Source: Haloglomus irregulare
Lineage (GTDB): Archaea; Halobacteriota; Halobacteria; Halobacteriales; Haloarculaceae
Assembly (NCBI RefSeq): GCF_007421925.1
Contig: NZ_QMDX01000005.1
Location: 186,001 to 250,000, forward strand
Length of the DNA: 64,000 bases
Direction of reading: 5' to 3'
Below are positions 34,404 to 43,342 of this stretch, one piece after another. The translations under genes and the position numbers were made by a program. The first letter of the stretch is position 1. Each line of letters opens with the position of its first letter. The notes beneath the pieces were generated by a model. The model was not told the DNA's origin, did not search any database, and saw nothing but the letters and a program-made list of their open reading frames with translations.

Positions 34404-35345
34404 GTGCAGGTCTCCGTCGTGCTGTGTACCCACACCGTCGACCGGTACGACTACCTCACCGACGCCGCCGGGAGCGTCCTCTCAGGCACCTACGAGGAGG
34501 TCGAACTCGTCTGCGTCAGCGACGGTAACGACGCGGTGTACGAACGGATGCGGACGGATTACGGTGACGACGACCGTGTGGTCACGACCCGGCTCGACGA
34601 GAACAGCGGACTGCTCACGGCCCGGAACCACGGCGCCGACGTGGCCACTGGTGACGTGGTCGCCTTCCTCGACGACGACGCCCTCGCCTGCGAGCGGTGG
34701 CTGGAACTGCTCGTCGACGGCTACCGTGCCCACGACGCCATCGCCGTCGGCGGCCGGATGACGCCCCGCTGGGAGGCGCCGGACGGCGAACCCGCGGTCC
34801 TCCCGGCCGAGTTCTACTGGCTGGTCGGCGTCACCCACCGCGGGTTCGGCCCGGACGGCAACCCCGACGCGGCGGGCTGGGTCCGCAATACGATGGGCTC
34901 GAACATCTCCTTCCGGGCCGAGGTGTTCGACGAGCTGGGCGGGTTCGACACCGACATCGGGGGGCGGAAGGGCGACAACCACCTCCAGGGTGGTGAATCG
35001 GAGCTCTGCGCCCGTATGCGGGCCGTGTACGACGAGCGCGTCTACTACCTCCCCGAGGCGACCGTCGAACACCGGATCTTCGACTACCGGACGGAGCCGG
35101 ACTGGCTGCTGAAACGGGCCTTCTGGCAGGGCTACTCGAAGCGCGGGATGGAGCGGTTCGTCCCCGAGTCGACCGGTGACGAGGACGAGTTCCTCGGCCG
35201 TCTGCTGGCGGAGTTCGCCCCCGACCGGCTGCGAGGGCTCGCCCGAGAGCCGTCCACGGCGGCCGCGCTGCAGTTCCTGTTCCTGTTCCTGTTCACCGGT
35301 GCGGTCGGCGCGGGCTACGGCTACGGCATCCTGAAGTGGGGCTGA
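34404..35345 (+). CDS. Family 2 glycosyltransferase with C-terminal membrane anchor (AglE/AglG-like)
   Basis: This 313-residue enzyme is of GT-A fold. It starts at GTG (MQVSVVLCTHTVDRYDYLTD), with the nucleotide-sugar site and metal-binding DDDA (AFLDDDALACERWL) and the acceptor-side GGFDTDIGGRKGDN and SELCARMRAVY. A hydrophobic stretch near the end (LQFLFLFLFTGAVGAGYGYG) would attach it to the membrane. It resembles transferases that extend dolichyl-phosphate-linked N-glycans in haloarchaea. A GACCTTTGC box lies about 27 nt upstream. It is not next to the main glycan island at 40.8-50.7 kb. Confidence 0.85.
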   Translation: MQVSVVLCTHTVDRYDYLTDAAGSVLSGTYEEVELVCVSDGNDAVYERMRTDYGDDDRVVTTRLDENSGLLTARNHGADVATGDVVAFLDDDALACERWLELLVDGYRAHDAIAVGGRMTPRWEAPDGEPAVLPAEFYWLVGVTHRGFGPDGNPDAAGWVRNTMGSNISFRAEVFDELGGFDTDIGGRKGDNHLQGGESELCARMRAVYDERVYYLPEATVEHRIFDYRTEPDWLLKRAFWQGYSKRGMERFVPESTGDEDEFLGRLLAEFAPDRLRGLAREPSTAAALQFLFLFLFTGAVGAGYGYGILKWG

Positions 35346-35722
35346 GCGTGGGACTGTGGCCCGGCCGACGGCATCGCACGGACGGAGGGGCCGCACGCGC
35401 ATCACGTACGCGCATCTCGAACGTGACACACCCCCCGCGCCCCGATGACGACCGCTCGTAGTTGCTGAGCAGGTCGCCGGTCCTGCGCCCCACACCCCGG
35501 CCGGACCGAGAAGGGCGCTCGTGTCGCCGTGGGACACCGGTCCTGACGGCCGAGACGCTCTCGTCTCGGTCGCCGAACCGACGGGCCGGAACCACTGCCC
35601 GATACGAGCCACGGAGGCCAGCCCGCCCTGGAACCCCGCGCCGAGGTGACGCGCCGACCGCGGCGGAACCGGTCGCGGCGTTCGGGCGAGGCTTTTCACC
35701 GCGAGCGGCCGTAGCGGCGCCC
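35346..35722. other. Intergenic region
   Basis: This stretch of 377 bp has no coding signal that I trust. It contains the GCTTTTCACC box (35691-35700) for the next gene. Confidence 0.5.
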
Positions 35723-36358
35723 ATGTTCGAGGCGCGCGCTGATGCGGGGGCCCGGCTCGCCGACGCGCTCGCGGAGCGGGAGGTCGACGCGGACCTCGTC
35801 CTCGGTATCCCACGCGGGGCGCTGCCCGTGGCCCGGCCGGTCGCCGACCGGCTCGACGCCCCCCTCGACATCGTGGCGGCGAAGAAGCTGGGGATGCCCG
35901 ACAACCCCGAGTTCGCCATCGGCGCGGCCACGAGTGACGGGAGCGTCTGGCTCAACGAGACGGTGATCGACCGCCACGGCGTCGACGAGTCGTACGTCGA
36001 GGCCGAGCGCGAGCGGGCGGCCGCGACGGCACGCGGGAAGGCCGAAACCTACCGCGGCGACCGGCCGGCCCCAGAGGTGGCGGGGCAGCGGGTCGTCGTC
36101 GTCGACGACGGCGTCGCGACCGGCGCCACCGCGCGGGCCTGTCTCCGGCAGGTCCGGAACGCCGGCGCCGAGCACGTGGTCCTCGCGGCCCCGGTCGGCC
36201 CGCCGTCGTCGGTCGCGGAGCTGACGGATGAGGCGGACGGTGTCGTCGTGCTCGAGGAGCCGGCCGACTTCAGGGCCGTCGGCGCCTACTACCGGGACTT
36301 CGGGCAAGTCCCGGACGAGGAGGCCCGGGCGTACCTCGACTGGGCCGGTGACTCGTAG
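35723..36358 (+). CDS. Phosphoribosyltransferase-domain protein
   Basis: This 211-residue protein has a type I PRTase fold. The PRPP-binding loop is VVVVDDGVATGATARA, preceded by VLGIPRGALPVARPVADRL and DIVAAKKLGMPDNPEFAIGA. Proteins of this shape (erythromycin-esterase-associated or 'predicted PRTase') are widespread in archaea and have no proven substrate; a nucleobase is possible. ATG 35723 is 27 nt after a TTTTC box. It stands as a single transcription unit. Confidence 0.82.
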   Translation: MFEARADAGARLADALAEREVDADLVLGIPRGALPVARPVADRLDAPLDIVAAKKLGMPDNPEFAIGAATSDGSVWLNETVIDRHGVDESYVEAERERAAATARGKAETYRGDRPAPEVAGQRVVVVDDGVATGATARACLRQVRNAGAEHVVLAAPVGPPSSVAELTDEADGVVVLEEPADFRAVGAYYRDFGQVPDEEARAYLDWAGDS

Positions 36359-36792
36359 CCCGACCCGGCCCCGAGGCGGGGGTCCAGGACACTGTCGACC
36401 GGTACCGGTATCCGATCGGACACCTCGCTCCGATGCCCGTAATCCGGGCCGCCGGTCCTGATCGGGTGCGGGCGGGGTGACACGGTCGCCGGTAGGCCGG
36501 GAAGTGAGCACCGCCGTATCATAAAAACATTCAGAATATGACGGCTGTTCTTTTTGTATGCTGTCAGGGTTATCCGTATACGCACAATGCGGTCGGTTTC
36601 TACACACCCCGTGTTATTTACGGACAGGGACCGTCTAGCAGATAACGGAGACGCGCGATACGTATCCCGCTCGGCCAGACGGCGCCGACCCGTCCGTTCC
36701 GGGCCCGGCCAGTGCGAGGTGGCGCTTCGGTCGTCTCGTGTGCCACGGACACGAAACACACAGCGGTCGCCCATACTCCGCGGAGACCTCTC
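36359..36792. other. AT-rich intergenic region before the HTH regulator
   Basis: This stretch of 434 bp has a markedly AT-rich centre (36520-36660), including a TGTTATTTACGG promoter-like element at 36610-36621 and TTCTTTTTGTATG at 36549. No gene is seen. The TATA-like element is more than 150 nt from the next start, so the regulator may have a leader. Confidence 0.5.
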
Positions 36793-37539
36793 ATGACTGA
36801 ACCGAACGACGCTCGCGACGAGATGCCGGCGGACAGAGCGGATGCCGACCTCGAGGACGGCCCTATGGTCGTGTTCGAGATCACCGTCCCCGCCGAGTCG
36901 TTCGCGCTGCCGGCCGCCCTGGCGGAGTCCCCGGACGTCCTCCTGGAGTTCGAGCGACTCGTCCCCGCGAACCGCTCGCCGCTGCGGCACCTCTGGGTCG
37001 CGGGCGAGGACACGCCGGGGTTCCGCGAGGCGGCCCGGGCGGACGCGGCGGTCGAACGGTTCGTCCGCCGGTCCAGCTTCGACAACGGCGCGCTCTACGC
37101 CGTCGACTGGAAGGACGCCACCGACGGCCTTCTCGGCCGGCTCACCGGCCACCGCGACGGGTTCACGCTCATCCAGGCCCAGGGCCGGACCGACGAGTGG
37201 CGGCTGAAACTCCGGTTCCCGTCGCGAGAGCATCTCGCCCGGTTCCGGCAGTTCACCGCCGAGATGGACCTCGACGTCCACGTCGACCGGCTGTACGACC
37301 TCGAGGACCCGAAACTGGGCCAGTACGACCTGACGGAGAAGCAGCGGGAGGCGCTGTTGCGGGCGCTGGAGCTGGGCTACTTCGAGGTGCCCCGCTCGGC
37401 CACCCTGCAGGATGTCGCGGACGTGCTCGACATCTCACCGAAATCGGTCTCCGAGCGACTCCGGCGCGGGCAGACGAACCTCGTCACGAACTCCCTGGCC
37501 ATCGGGTATCCGGACGCCGTCGGTGTCGACGACCGTTGA
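36793..37539 (+). CDS. Bacterio-opsin-activator-type HTH transcriptional regulator
   Basis: This 248-residue regulator has an N-terminal ligand-like domain (MVVFEITVPAESFALPAALA...) and a C-terminal HTH_10 domain: LTEKQREALLRALELGYFEV, TLQDVADVLDISPKSVSERL, RRGQTNLVTNSLAI. This is the typical two-part layout of haloarchaeal Bat-like regulators. It is the intact counterpart of the broken HTH gene at 866-1514. An internal ATG 24 codons in (MVVFE) could be the true start, because residues 1-24 are an unstructured acidic stretch. The target genes are unknown. Confidence 0.88.
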   Translation: MTEPNDARDEMPADRADADLEDGPMVVFEITVPAESFALPAALAESPDVLLEFERLVPANRSPLRHLWVAGEDTPGFREAARADAAVERFVRRSSFDNGALYAVDWKDATDGLLGRLTGHRDGFTLIQAQGRTDEWRLKLRFPSREHLARFRQFTAEMDLDVHVDRLYDLEDPKLGQYDLTEKQREALLRALELGYFEVPRSATLQDVADVLDISPKSVSERLRRGQTNLVTNSLAIGYPDAVGVDDR

Positions 37540-37912
37540 GCATCCGACAGTGATGGATCCGGTAGCGGAATGCGGGAGGGCCTGCTCCGGAGTATCCGTC
37601 CCCGGTGTATGTGACGGGAACGGACGTCACCGGTCGGTGCATCCACTCCGGATCCGCGCTCGGCTCCGGCCGCGACACCCGTCCACGGTGACCCGCCGTC
37701 CTGCCAGTCCGTCGTCGCGCCGAGTCCCGTTCCGGGGGGGTCGGGCCCCGAATCAGTCCGACGCGTCCCGTCGGGGATATCGAGCGGATGCGGCGGATGG
37801 CTGACGACCGACGGTGGTCGATCCCAACGGGGAGACCGACCACGGGACCGCCGTCACCCGGTGACACGCGCGTCAGCGCGAATTCAAGTACTGCAGCCGC
37901 GTATCAATCGTA
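37540..37912. other. Intergenic region
   Basis: In this 373 bp I see no gene, repeat or clear promoter other than sequence just before the following start codon. Confidence 0.5.
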
Positions 37913-38902
37913 ATGGCAGACACCACCCCGACACCGGGAATCCATCACGTGACGTGTATCGCGGGCGACCCCCAGGCGAACCTCGACTTCTGGGTCGAAA
38001 CCCTGGGCCTGCGGCTGGTCAAGCGCTCCATCAATCAGGACGACCCCGGGACGTATCACTTCTTTTTCGCCGACGCGGAGGGGACGCCCGGGACGAGTAT
38101 CACGTTCTTCCCCTGGGAGGACATGGCCGACGGGACGGTCGGCTCGGGGCAGGTCTCCCGGACCGCGTTCCGCGTGCCCGAGGGGAGCCTCGACTACTGG
38201 GCGGACCGCTTCGACGAGCACGGCGTCGACTACGACGAACGGGTCGAGCGGTTCGGCGAGACGGTCCTGCCGTTCCAGGACCCCGACGGGCTCCCGGTCG
38301 AGCTGGTCGCGGTCGACATCCCGGACGACGACCCGACGGTCCCGTGGACCGAGCAGGTCCCCGCGGCCCACGCCATCCGTGGCTTCCACTCGGTCACGCT
38401 CTGGCTGGTCGACCCCGAGCCGACGGTCGAGGTGCTCCGGACGCTGGGGCTCGAGGAGGCCGGCACAGAGCAGGCGCAGGGTGACACGCCCGGCGACGAG
38501 CGGACCCGCTTCGCCGCGTCCGGGCCCGTGGGGACCTACGTCGACGTGCTCCCGACCGTTCGGAGCGGGCGCCAGGGACACGGCACCGTCCACCACGTCG
38601 CGTTCCAGACGCCCACGGACGCGGACCAGGCGGCGATGCGCAAGGCCGTCCGGACGCTGGGGCAGAGCCCCACGCGGCCCATCGACCGCCACTGGTTCCG
38701 GTCGGTCTACTTCCGCGAACCCGGCGGTGTCCTGGTCGAACTCGCCACGAGCGGCCCGGGCTACACCAGCGACGAGCCGCTGGACGACCTCGGCGGGCGG
38801 CTGGTGCTCCCCGGCGAGTTCACCGACCAGCGCGAGCGCATCGAGGCCGGCCTGACCGACGTTCGAATCCCGGGCGCGGAGCCGGCCGAGACCGACGGCT
38901 GA
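37913..38902 (+). CDS. VOC-family protein (ring-cleaving dioxygenase / glyoxalase type)
   Basis: This 329-residue protein has two pairs of VOC modules. The first starts GIHHVTCIAGDPQANLDFWV with the metal-ligand His; the second starts GFHSVTLWLVDPEPTVEVL; and a later strand has HHVAFQTPTDAD. The metal-ligand Glu is in REPGGVLVELAT. The tandem architecture and the LRLVKRSINQDD segment match the MhqO-type 'ring-cleaving dioxygenase' group. The substrate is unknown; hydroquinone-like compounds are the bacterial precedent. It is followed after 55 bp by an acyl-CoA dehydrogenase. Confidence 0.87.
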   Translation: MADTTPTPGIHHVTCIAGDPQANLDFWVETLGLRLVKRSINQDDPGTYHFFFADAEGTPGTSITFFPWEDMADGTVGSGQVSRTAFRVPEGSLDYWADRFDEHGVDYDERVERFGETVLPFQDPDGLPVELVAVDIPDDDPTVPWTEQVPAAHAIRGFHSVTLWLVDPEPTVEVLRTLGLEEAGTEQAQGDTPGDERTRFAASGPVGTYVDVLPTVRSGRQGHGTVHHVAFQTPTDADQAAMRKAVRTLGQSPTRPIDRHWFRSVYFREPGGVLVELATSGPGYTSDEPLDDLGGRLVLPGEFTDQRERIEAGLTDVRIPGAEPAETDG

Positions 38903-38957
38903 GCGGGGCAGGTCCTCCCTGGCGAACGCATAAGCCGCCGCCGGCCGTGGAGCGGGT

Positions 38958-40097
38958 ATGTCGTTCGAACTCACCGCCGAGCAGCGGGCCATCCGGGAGG
39001 CCGTCCGCGAGTTCGGCGAGTCCGAGATCCGGCCCATCGCGAAGGAGTACAACGAGGCCGAGCGCTATCCGGAGGAGCTCCGCCAGGCCGCGGCCGAACT
39101 GGACCTCGTGGCCCCGCACATCCCGGAGGCGTACGGCGGCGCCGGGATGGACTGGGTGTCGACGGTCATCGTCACCGAGGAGCTGTGGCGGGCCGACCCC
39201 GGCGTGGGCGGCTCCATCGCCGCCGCCGACTTCGGGACGGGGATGATACTGGAGTACGGCGACGAGTGGATGCGGGAGGCGTGGCTGCCACGGGTTACCG
39301 GCGGCGAGACACCGATCGCGACCTGCATCTCGGAGCCCGCGCACGGGTCGAACGTCGCCGGGATGTCGACCCGCGCGGAGCGCGATGGGGACGAGTACGT
39401 CATCAACGGCGACAAGATGTGGATCACCAACGGGACCGTCGCCGACGTCTACATCGTGATGGCCAAGACCTCGCCCGAGGACGGCCACGCCGGCATCACA
39501 GCCTTCCTCACCGAGGCCGACCGCGACGGCATCGAGGCCTCCCGCATCACGAACAAGCTCGGCATCCACGCACAGGACACCGCCGAGGTCCGGTTCGACG
39601 GGCTCCGGGTGCCCGCCGAGAACGTCGTCGGCGAGGTCGACCGGGGGTTCTACCAGCTGATGGAGTTCTTCGCCCCCGCTCGCGCGGACGTGGCCGGGCA
39701 GGCGACGGGCGTCGCACAGGCGGCGCTCGACGCGGCCGTCGCGTACGCGACGGAGCGCGAGCAGTTCGACCAGCCCATCGCCGAGTTCCAGGCGATCCGG
39801 CACAAACTCGCGGAGATGGCGACCGACATCGAGGCCGCCCGCTCGCTCGCGTATCGGGCGGGCGCGGCTATCGACGCCGGGGACACGGACGAGGCGACCC
39901 GGCTCGCCTCGATGGCGAAGCTGTTCGCCTCCGAGCACGCCGTCGACGTCACTGACGAGGCCATCCAGGTCCACGGGGGCGCCGGCTACGTCGACGACCA
40001 CCCCGTCGAGCGCCACTACCGCGACGCCCGCATCACGAAGATCTACGATGGGACCTCCGAGATCCAGAAGAACATCATCGCCGAGCAGTACCTCTGA
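38958..40097 (+). CDS. Acyl-CoA dehydrogenase
   Basis: This 379-residue FAD enzyme catalyses the first oxidation in beta-oxidation-type pathways. It has the usual three domains: an N-terminal helical part (MSFELTAEQRAIREAVREFG), the beta domain with TCISEPAHGSNVAGM and WITNGTVADVYIVMA, and the C-terminal helical part with EREQFDQPIAEFQAIRHKLA and QVHGGAGYVDDHPVERHYRD. The terminal motif reads YDGTSEIQ. The position of the common catalytic Glu (YEGT) is Asp364 here, which may slow or shift specificity. It fits the acyl-CoA theme of the region with the ligase, ECH and SDR. Confidence 0.92.
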   Translation: MSFELTAEQRAIREAVREFGESEIRPIAKEYNEAERYPEELRQAAAELDLVAPHIPEAYGGAGMDWVSTVIVTEELWRADPGVGGSIAAADFGTGMILEYGDEWMREAWLPRVTGGETPIATCISEPAHGSNVAGMSTRAERDGDEYVINGDKMWITNGTVADVYIVMAKTSPEDGHAGITAFLTEADRDGIEASRITNKLGIHAQDTAEVRFDGLRVPAENVVGEVDRGFYQLMEFFAPARADVAGQATGVAQAALDAAVAYATEREQFDQPIAEFQAIRHKLAEMATDIEAARSLAYRAGAAIDAGDTDEATRLASMAKLFASEHAVDVTDEAIQVHGGAGYVDDHPVERHYRDARITKIYDGTSEIQKNIIAEQYL

Positions 40098-40289
40098 CGC
40101 GGAAGCGGAATCTCGGACCGCCGGGACGTTCGGTGACGCAACCGGCACGGCGGTGCGGTGGCCCGATCCGTGTCCCCCGTCCGGTATCGGCTGCGGTCGC
40201 TCGGTCCGTCGTCCGACCGGGAACCCCCACTGCCGGTCGGGATTGGGGTCACCGATGGGCTTAGGTCATGTGGAACGCTAGCGGTGGGT

Positions 40290-40739
40290 ATGCAACTACT
40301 CGTGGCGGTGGACGGGACACCGGACAGCGACCGGGCGCTGGACCACGGGCTGACCCTCGCCAGGGCGGCGGGTGCGGAGCTCGTACTGGTACACGCCGTC
40401 CAGCCGGCTGTCGACGAGGAGACGGCTCCGGAGCCCGTCTCCGGGCCGGCCGAAGTCGGCGACCGACTGGTCATGGAGAGCACGGCCGAGGCCGAGGAGC
40501 GCGGCGCCGGAGTGCTCGATTCGGCTGCCGACCGCATCGATGGCGACGACGTGGAGGTGGGACGGGAACTCGTGTACGGCCCGCCGGCCGAGGCCATCCC
40601 GGAGTTCGCCGAGCGAACCAGCGCCGACGGCATCCTCGTCGGCCACCGTGACCTCAGCGAGGAACACGAACGGCTGCTCGGAAGCGTCGCCAAACAGCTC
40701 ATCGAGCGGTCCTCGGTCCCCGTGACGGTCGTCCGCTAG
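40290..40739 (+). CDS. Universal stress protein (UspA family)
   Basis: This 149-residue single USP domain starts MQLLVAVDGTPDSDRALDHG. The nucleotide-binding part at the end reads ILVGHRDLSEEHERLLGSVA followed by KQLIERSSVPVTVVR, close to the ATP-binding G-2x-G-9x-G(S/T) pattern. It is a soluble stress-response protein of unknown specific role. ATG 40290 lies 27 nt after GGCTTAGG. Confidence 0.92.
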   Translation: MQLLVAVDGTPDSDRALDHGLTLARAAGAELVLVHAVQPAVDEETAPEPVSGPAEVGDRLVMESTAEAEERGAGVLDSAADRIDGDDVEVGRELVYGPPAEAIPEFAERTSADGILVGHRDLSEEHERLLGSVAKQLIERSSVPVTVVR

Positions 40740-40788
40740 CTCCGGTCCGGACGTGGTTACCCCCAGGCACCACGGCCGCGACCGACAC

Positions 40789-40797
40789 GGCTTTGCC
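40789..40797 (+). promoter_or_regulatory. Leaderless promoter of the GT4 gene
   Basis: GGCTTTGCC is centred 27 nt before GTG 40820. It selects this GTG rather than the longer frame from 40793. Confidence 0.45.
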
Positions 40798-40819
40798 GCA
40801 GGCTCCGGGATCCTCTCGC

Positions 40820-41956
40820 GTGCCCGAGTCGGTTCCGAACGTCTGCGTCGTCACGCATCCGCTCTCCTCGGCCGGGGAGAACGCCACCCGGAGCCTACTG
40901 GACATCTTGGGAGCGCTCACGACGGCCGCACTGGTGACGGCGGACCTACCGGTCGACTCCGAGATACGTGACCGCCACGAGGTGGTCGAACTCACGCGAC
41001 GGGGTGCGGGCGACTCGGTCCCGGTCGCGGCGGGCCGGTTCCTACTGAACCAGCTCCGGATGTGCCGGGAACTGGCCCGCCGCGATGAGGAGGTGGTCGT
41101 CTTCTTCGGCGCCACCGCGTATCTCCTGCCGATCACGTTCGCCCGCCTGCGCGGCATGACGGTACTGCTCCAGCCCCGCGGGGACGTGCCGCTGACGCTC
41201 CGGCTGAGCTGGGAGCAACGGGTTCCCGCGCCCGTGGCCCGGCTGCTCGCCGGCTCGGTCCGGGCGCTGGAACGGGCGGGCTACGCCGTCGCCGACGGGG
41301 CAATCACCTACACGCCGTCGATGGCCAGCGAACTGGGACTCGACCCGGACGCGCCGGACGTGTATCCGAACGGGGCCCGCTACGTCCGGACCGACGAGTT
41401 CCAGCCACGGGTGCCGTTCGGTGACCGCGAGCGCCGCGTCGGGTTCCTCGGCCGGCTCGACGAGGAGAAGAGCGTTCGTGAACTGGCACGGGTCGCACAG
41501 CGGCTCCCGGACGGCGTGAGCTTCTCGTTCATCGGTGATGGCGACCTGCGAGGACGGCTGGAGACAGAACTGGCCACCGAGATTGACTCGGGTCGGGTCG
41601 AGATGCGCGGCTGGGTCGATCACGACGAGGTGCCCGCGGAGCTCTCTCGACTCCGCCTGCTCGTGATGCCCTCGCAGCCGACCGAGGGGCTGCCGACCAC
41701 GATTCTGGAGGCACTGGCCTGTGGGACGCCGGTGTACGCGACGCCGGTTTCGGGCGTGCCGGACGTGGTTCGAGAGGGCGAGACGGGGTTCCTGATGGAG
41801 TCGCGGGAGCCAAGCGATATCGCGATGGGAATCAAAGTGGCATTGGCCCGAGACGACTTGGGGGATGTCTCACACCGGGGACGCTCGTTGATCGAGTCGG
41901 AGTACAGTTTCGAGGCGGCCGTGGAGCGGTATCGTGACATCCTGACCGCCACGTGA
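40820..41956 (+). CDS. Family 4 glycosyltransferase
   Basis: This 378-residue GT-B enzyme opens the glycan island. The N-terminal domain has NVCVVTHPLSSAGENATRS. The C-terminal nucleotide-sugar domain has VGFLGRLDEEKSVRELARVA, SFIGDGDLRGRLE, and the retaining GT4 signature around MPSQPTEGLPTTILEALACG then TPVYATPVSGVPDVV. It should transfer a sugar from a nucleotide donor to a lipid-linked or surface glycan. It precedes the AlkP-superfamily genes on the same strand; the next start is 56 bp downstream. Confidence 0.9.
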   Translation: MPESVPNVCVVTHPLSSAGENATRSLLDILGALTTAALVTADLPVDSEIRDRHEVVELTRRGAGDSVPVAAGRFLLNQLRMCRELARRDEEVVVFFGATAYLLPITFARLRGMTVLLQPRGDVPLTLRLSWEQRVPAPVARLLAGSVRALERAGYAVADGAITYTPSMASELGLDPDAPDVYPNGARYVRTDEFQPRVPFGDRERRVGFLGRLDEEKSVRELARVAQRLPDGVSFSFIGDGDLRGRLETELATEIDSGRVEMRGWVDHDEVPAELSRLRLLVMPSQPTEGLPTTILEALACGTPVYATPVSGVPDVVREGETGFLMESREPSDIAMGIKVALARDDLGDVSHRGRSLIESEYSFEAAVERYRDILTAT

Positions 41957-41978
41957 CGTGCCGACGCCAGTGGGACAC

Positions 41979-41998
41979 CGTTATTACAGTAAATAACG
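41979..41998 (+). promoter_or_regulatory. Inverted repeat overlapping the promoter of the broken AlkP-family gene
   Basis: CGTTATT and AATAACG form a perfect 7-bp inverted repeat separated by 6 nt, in an AT-rich spot. The left arm sits 27 nt before ATG 42012, where the TATA box should be. A regulator binding here would block transcription of the AlkP genes. Confidence 0.4.
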
Positions 41999-42011
41999 TG
42001 TTGTGGACTCA

Positions 42012-43340
42012 ATGGGAACGCTCCTGCTGACCGTGGACGCCCTGCGCGCGTCTCACCTGGGGCAGTTCGGCTATCATCGTGACACGATGCCTGCCCTGGA
42101 CCGAATCGCCACCGACGGCACCGTGTTCACGAACGCGTACGCGAACGCCCCATACACGCGCCTCTCGATTCCGTCCTTCCACACCTCCCGGTATCGTGGG
42201 CACGAACTCATCGGGGACACCCCGACGATCGCGTCCGTTCTGAGCGAGGCGGGCATCCACACGGCTTGTCTCGGAACTCTGACCGGGTTCAAGGACTCCG
42301 AGGGGGAACTGGTGTTCGACGAGTACCGGGACCTGGGCCGTGATGAGTTCTACGACCGGGCGAACCAGTCACCGGTCTTGGACGCGACGAAACGGGCCGT
42401 CAAGCCGCTCCTCGAACGGGTTCGCCCGGCATACCGGCTGGCGGAATCAGTGTACGGCAGCCTGTTCTCGACGCACGAATTCAAAAGCTACACCGACGCG
42501 GGCGAGATGACCGATGCGGTCATCGAATGGCTATCCGACCCCCCGGATGAGTTCTTCCTGTGGGTCCACTACATGGAGGGCCACCGGCCATACGGCGTCC
42601 ACAACGACGACCCGGCGTATCTGGGTGAGTAGCCGTCCGAGAAGGAGATCAAGCATCTCATGGAGACTGCGGGGACGGAGCCCGGAGCGGTGACGATGCG
42701 GGAGAACGAACTCATCAGAGACCTCTACGACTCGGACCTCCGGTACTGTTCGGACCATCTCGACCGTCTCTTCGATTTCATGCAACGGGAGGGGCTCTGG
42801 AACGGGACGGAGCTGTATCTCACCAGCGATCACGGCGAGGAGTTCTACGACCACGGGATGTACTACCACCGCAACGTACCGTACGACGAACTGCTCAACG
42901 TCCCGCTGTTCGTGAAGCGGGACACGGCAGACCCGGACCACGTCGAGGAGTCGCGGGAACTGCTCGACCTGGCGCCGACCATCTGTGCCGACCACGGGGT
43001 CGACGTGGATGGGCTCCCGTTCAGGGGGCGGAACCTGTTCGATGGTGAGAGCCGAGAGGTGATCGCCACGGGGTCGGCCGCCATCGACGACGCCGCCGTC
43101 GTCGCCGGACGGTGGGACGGATGGAAGTACATCTACGACGGTGGCGACGTCAGACTCTACGACCTCGAGGCGGACCCGGAGGAACGTGTCTCGGTCGCCG
43201 ATGCGAACCCCGAAACCGTTCGCTCGTTCGAGGCCACGATTCCCGACGGCCTCTTCGACCTGGAGTCGCCCGGGACGCGGACGCCCGACGACGACGTCGA
43301 CGAGGAGCGACTGGCCGCACTCGGTTACATGGAGGTCTGA
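42012..43340 (+). pseudogene. AlkP-superfamily sulfatase-like protein interrupted by an in-frame TAG
   Basis: This is one continuous frame of 442 codons interrupted by TAG at codon 207 (42630-42632), between DPAYLGE and PSEKEIKHLM. Both halves are well conserved. The first has the metal Asp9 (TVDALRASHLGQFGYHRDTM) and the nucleophile region TRLSIPSF, with Ser52 at the sulfatase Cys position. The second has LTSDHGEEFYDHG, PYDELLNVPLFV and the terminal LAALGYMEV. Nothing else is broken, so this is a fresh nonsense mutation, a sequencing error or a recoded stop. No tRNA-Pyl machinery is visible in the window. Confidence 0.8.
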
Positions 43341-43342
43341 CG

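Noticed and set aside
36554-36796. 80-codon plus-strand frame before the HTH gene
   Set aside because: Starts in AT-rich promoter-like DNA; the product is Arg/Ser-rich with no coding character.
38861-38872. GTTCGAATCCCG, which resembles a tRNA T-arm
   Set aside because: It lies inside the VOC-protein gene and no acceptor stem, D-arm or anticodon arm can be built around it.
42630-42632. TAG as pyrrolysine codon
   Set aside because: No pyrrolysine genes are in the window and haloarchaea are not known to me to use it; kept only as a checkable option.
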